Shown in pieces: positions 62,942 through 64,000 of a DNA stretch of 64,000 nt; the stretch's first letter is position 1, and the number at the start of each line of letters is the position of its first letter. Source of the stretch: Tranquillimonas rosea (lineage in GTDB: Bacteria; Pseudomonadota; Alphaproteobacteria; Rhodobacterales; Rhodobacteraceae). Below the pieces are notes generated by a model. The model saw only the letters and a list, made by a program, of their open reading frames with translations. It ran no database searches and had not been told where the DNA came from. The stretch is from NCBI RefSeq assembly GCF_900111315.1, contig NZ_FOGU01000006.1, positions 186,001 to 250,000 on the forward strand, given 5' to 3'. Made by a program: the position numbers and the translations under genes.

Positions 62942-63013
62942 GCGGTCACGCCTTTCGGAGGGGCGGTAATCGGTCGCCCATATGTAGCTGTGAATTACTA
63001 TCTCAATGCGTAA

Positions 63014-63042
63014 AGAATATGCCTTTTTTCGCCGTATTCCAA
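63014..63042 (-). promoter_or_regulatory. Candidate promoter of the hydrolase-like gene
   Basis: On the minus strand: TTGGAA (63037-63042), 17-bp spacer, TATTCT (63014-63019), in an AT-rich patch. The leader would be about 65 nt. Confidence 0.5.
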
Positions 63043-63073
63043 ATCTTGCCCGCCGGGTTCACCCTGGGGGCGA

Positions 63074-63760
63074 TCAGATCCAGTCCAGGTTGATGTGGCG
63101 GGGCGAATAGGCCTGTGCGATGCGGCTGCGCAAAGCGCGGTAGCGGGGGCGAAGCTCTTTGAACTTCCGCTCGTGCGTCTCGGCGACGAGGCATCGGATC
63201 GCGCGCAACATGTCGCGCCGCTCGAGCTCTTCGAGGATCTCCAGCTCGGCCCCCTCGATATCCATCTTCACGAAGGCGATCTCGCCGCGGCGGGCGATCT
63301 CGGCTTCGAGAATGTCGATGAAGTTGCGGATCGGAACCTCGACCGCGTGGCCGTCGTCCATCCTGCGCCCGCCGTCTAGGATCGTCGACTTGACCGAGGC
63401 GCCGTCGGGGTTGTCGGCAAAGTTGTCCGCCCGCCGCAGGGTCGCGGTACCCGCGCGGAGGCCCACCGCCGCATTGTCGAGTGAGATGCCCGGCTGATCC
63501 GCGAACCGGGTTTCGAGATGCGCGAAGGCATGGGGGTCGGGTTCGAACGCCATCACGTCGGCCCCCGTCCGCGCGAGGATCGCGGTCACCACGCCCATGT
63601 TCGCGCCGCAATCCATCGCCACGTCGCCGGGCCGCAGCATCGCCGCGACGCCGTCGAGAAAGCCCTCGGCCCGCGCCTTGCGCAGGTTCCGGTCGTGACG
63701 CTTGAGCACCTTCTCGGCCCGGCGTTCGGCCTCGGTCCTGTCGGGGGGCGCGTCCGTCAC
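63074..63760 (-). CDS. FkbM family methyltransferase
   Basis: The 228-residue protein has the SAM-binding motif VAMDCGANMGVVTAILA, the acidic strand VMAFEPDPHAFAHLETRF and the FkbM signature FVKMDIEGAELEIL. FkbM proteins methylate hydroxyl groups, often of sugars or secondary metabolites. The start is a GTG at 63760 that overlaps the upstream gene by 4 nt (GTGA). With the partial gene it forms a probable cell-surface glycan cluster. Confidence 0.9.
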   Translation of the reverse strand: MTDAPPDRTEAERRAEKVLKRHDRNLRKARAEGFLDGVAAMLRPGDVAMDCGANMGVVTAILARTGADVMAFEPDPHAFAHLETRFADQPGISLDNAAVGLRAGTATLRRADNFADNPDGASVKSTILDGGRRMDDGHAVEVPIRNFIDILEAEIARRGEIAFVKMDIEGAELEILEELERRDMLRAIRCLVAETHERKFKELRPRYRALRSRIAQAYSPRHINLDWI

Positions 63761-64000
63761 GTTTGCGCCTCCTGCGTTTGCAACGCCTCGGGCACCAGGC
63801 GCCGGACATAGGGCACGCCCGTTTGCGCCGCGAGCATCGACTTGGCGTAGGAGTATAGCCCGACCTCCTTCAGCACGCCGCGATTGCGGTAGTGCAGGGT
63901 GTGGATCGCCCTGTCCTGCGGCAGCGGCTGCTTCCTGATCCTGCCGCCGAGAATGTAGTGCTGTTCTTCCGGCAGGATGTTCCACCTGCGCTGTGACCGC
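63757..64000 (-). CDS. Probable glycosyltransferase-like protein, N-terminus cut by the window edge
   Basis: The last 81 codons are visible, running off the right edge. The translation is regular (WNILPEEQHYILGGRIRKQ, then DRAIHTLHYRNRGVLKEVG and YSYAKSMLAAQTG). The stop overlaps the FkbM start by 4 nt, so it is in the same operon. The fragment resembles C-terminal parts of GT-A-type glycosyltransferases with a WNIL...I.H.H pattern, but it is too short for certainty. Confidence 0.55.
   Translation of the reverse strand, partial: RSQRRWNILPEEQHYILGGRIRKQPLPQDRAIHTLHYRNRGVLKEVGLYSYAKSMLAAQTGVPYVRRLVPEALQTQEAQT

Overview
The window reads as chromosomal DNA of a GC-rich alphaproteobacterium of the order Rhodobacterales (Rhodobacteraceae/Roseobacteraceae type), probably marine or salt-tolerant. 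The basis is the very high GC content, an ectABC-ask osmolyte operon, PHB genes (phaB and a phasin), the urease gene order with small genes between the subunits, the tat and his neighbourhoods, and many GTG starts with 4-nt stop/start overlaps. I see no insertion sequence, phage, integrase, rRNA or CRISPR array. There is one tRNA (Tyr).

Layout. 1-4.6 kb: a partial anchored protein, a SIMPL protein, O-acetylhomoserine sulfhydrylase and a GT-A-like protein. 4.7-9.3 kb: a divergent MarR/EctR-type regulator and ectA-ectB-ectC-ask, closed by a strong terminator. 9.3-21.0 kb: a catabolic island with a tripartite tricarboxylate transporter (tctCBA), NIPSNAP protein, DHDPS-family protein, FCD-type GntR regulator, ketoglutarate-semialdehyde-type dehydrogenase, 5-dehydro-4-deoxyglucarate dehydratase-type protein, D-2-hydroxyacid dehydrogenase, ThDP enzyme and aldo/keto reductase. 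21.2-22.8 kb: tRNA-Tyr, rlmB and a YHS protein. 23.2-28.2 kb: hisE, F, A, H and B on the minus strand, with three plus-strand genes between them. 28.5-35.9 kb: phaB, the pyruvate dehydrogenase genes aceE-aceF-lpd, and a phasin. 35.9-39.2 kb: a WYL regulator, tatABC and a DUF815 ATPase. 39.3-42.7 kb: NlpD-like lipoprotein, pcm, surE and an SDR. 42.9-48.7 kb: bioY, a flavin-fold protein, then radA-cvpA-purF-DUF1284. 48.8-54.8 kb: MlaF/MlaE-type ABC genes, alr, a VWA protein, dnaB and pyrE. 55.0-62.0 kb: ureD-A-B-(orf)-(lprI-like)-C-(DUF1127 x2)-E-(yrhK)-F-G. 62.0-64.0 kb: an alpha/beta-hydrolase-like protein, an FkbM methyltransferase and the end of a probable glycosyltransferase gene.

How the genes fit together. 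The ect operon makes ectoine from aspartate semialdehyde with its own aspartokinase; no ectD is present. The catabolic island imports an organic acid and sends it to 2-oxoglutarate through the dehydratase and semialdehyde dehydrogenase, but it has no enolase-superfamily aldarate dehydratase, so the true substrate is open. phaB next to the PDH genes and a phasin links acetyl-CoA supply to PHB storage. The urease locus has all structural and accessory genes but no urea transporter in this window.

The best candidates for something undescribed are: (1) the catabolic island, with an atypical DHDPS homologue and two divergent promoters that seem to share their -10 elements, one overlapped by a GntR-type palindrome; (2) the small genes built into the urease operon, notably two tandem DUF1127 proteins preceded by related TGCA-containing inverted repeats; (3) the 15-bp direct repeat at the ectA transcription start. 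Promoter, operator and hairpin calls were made by eye and remain hypotheses.
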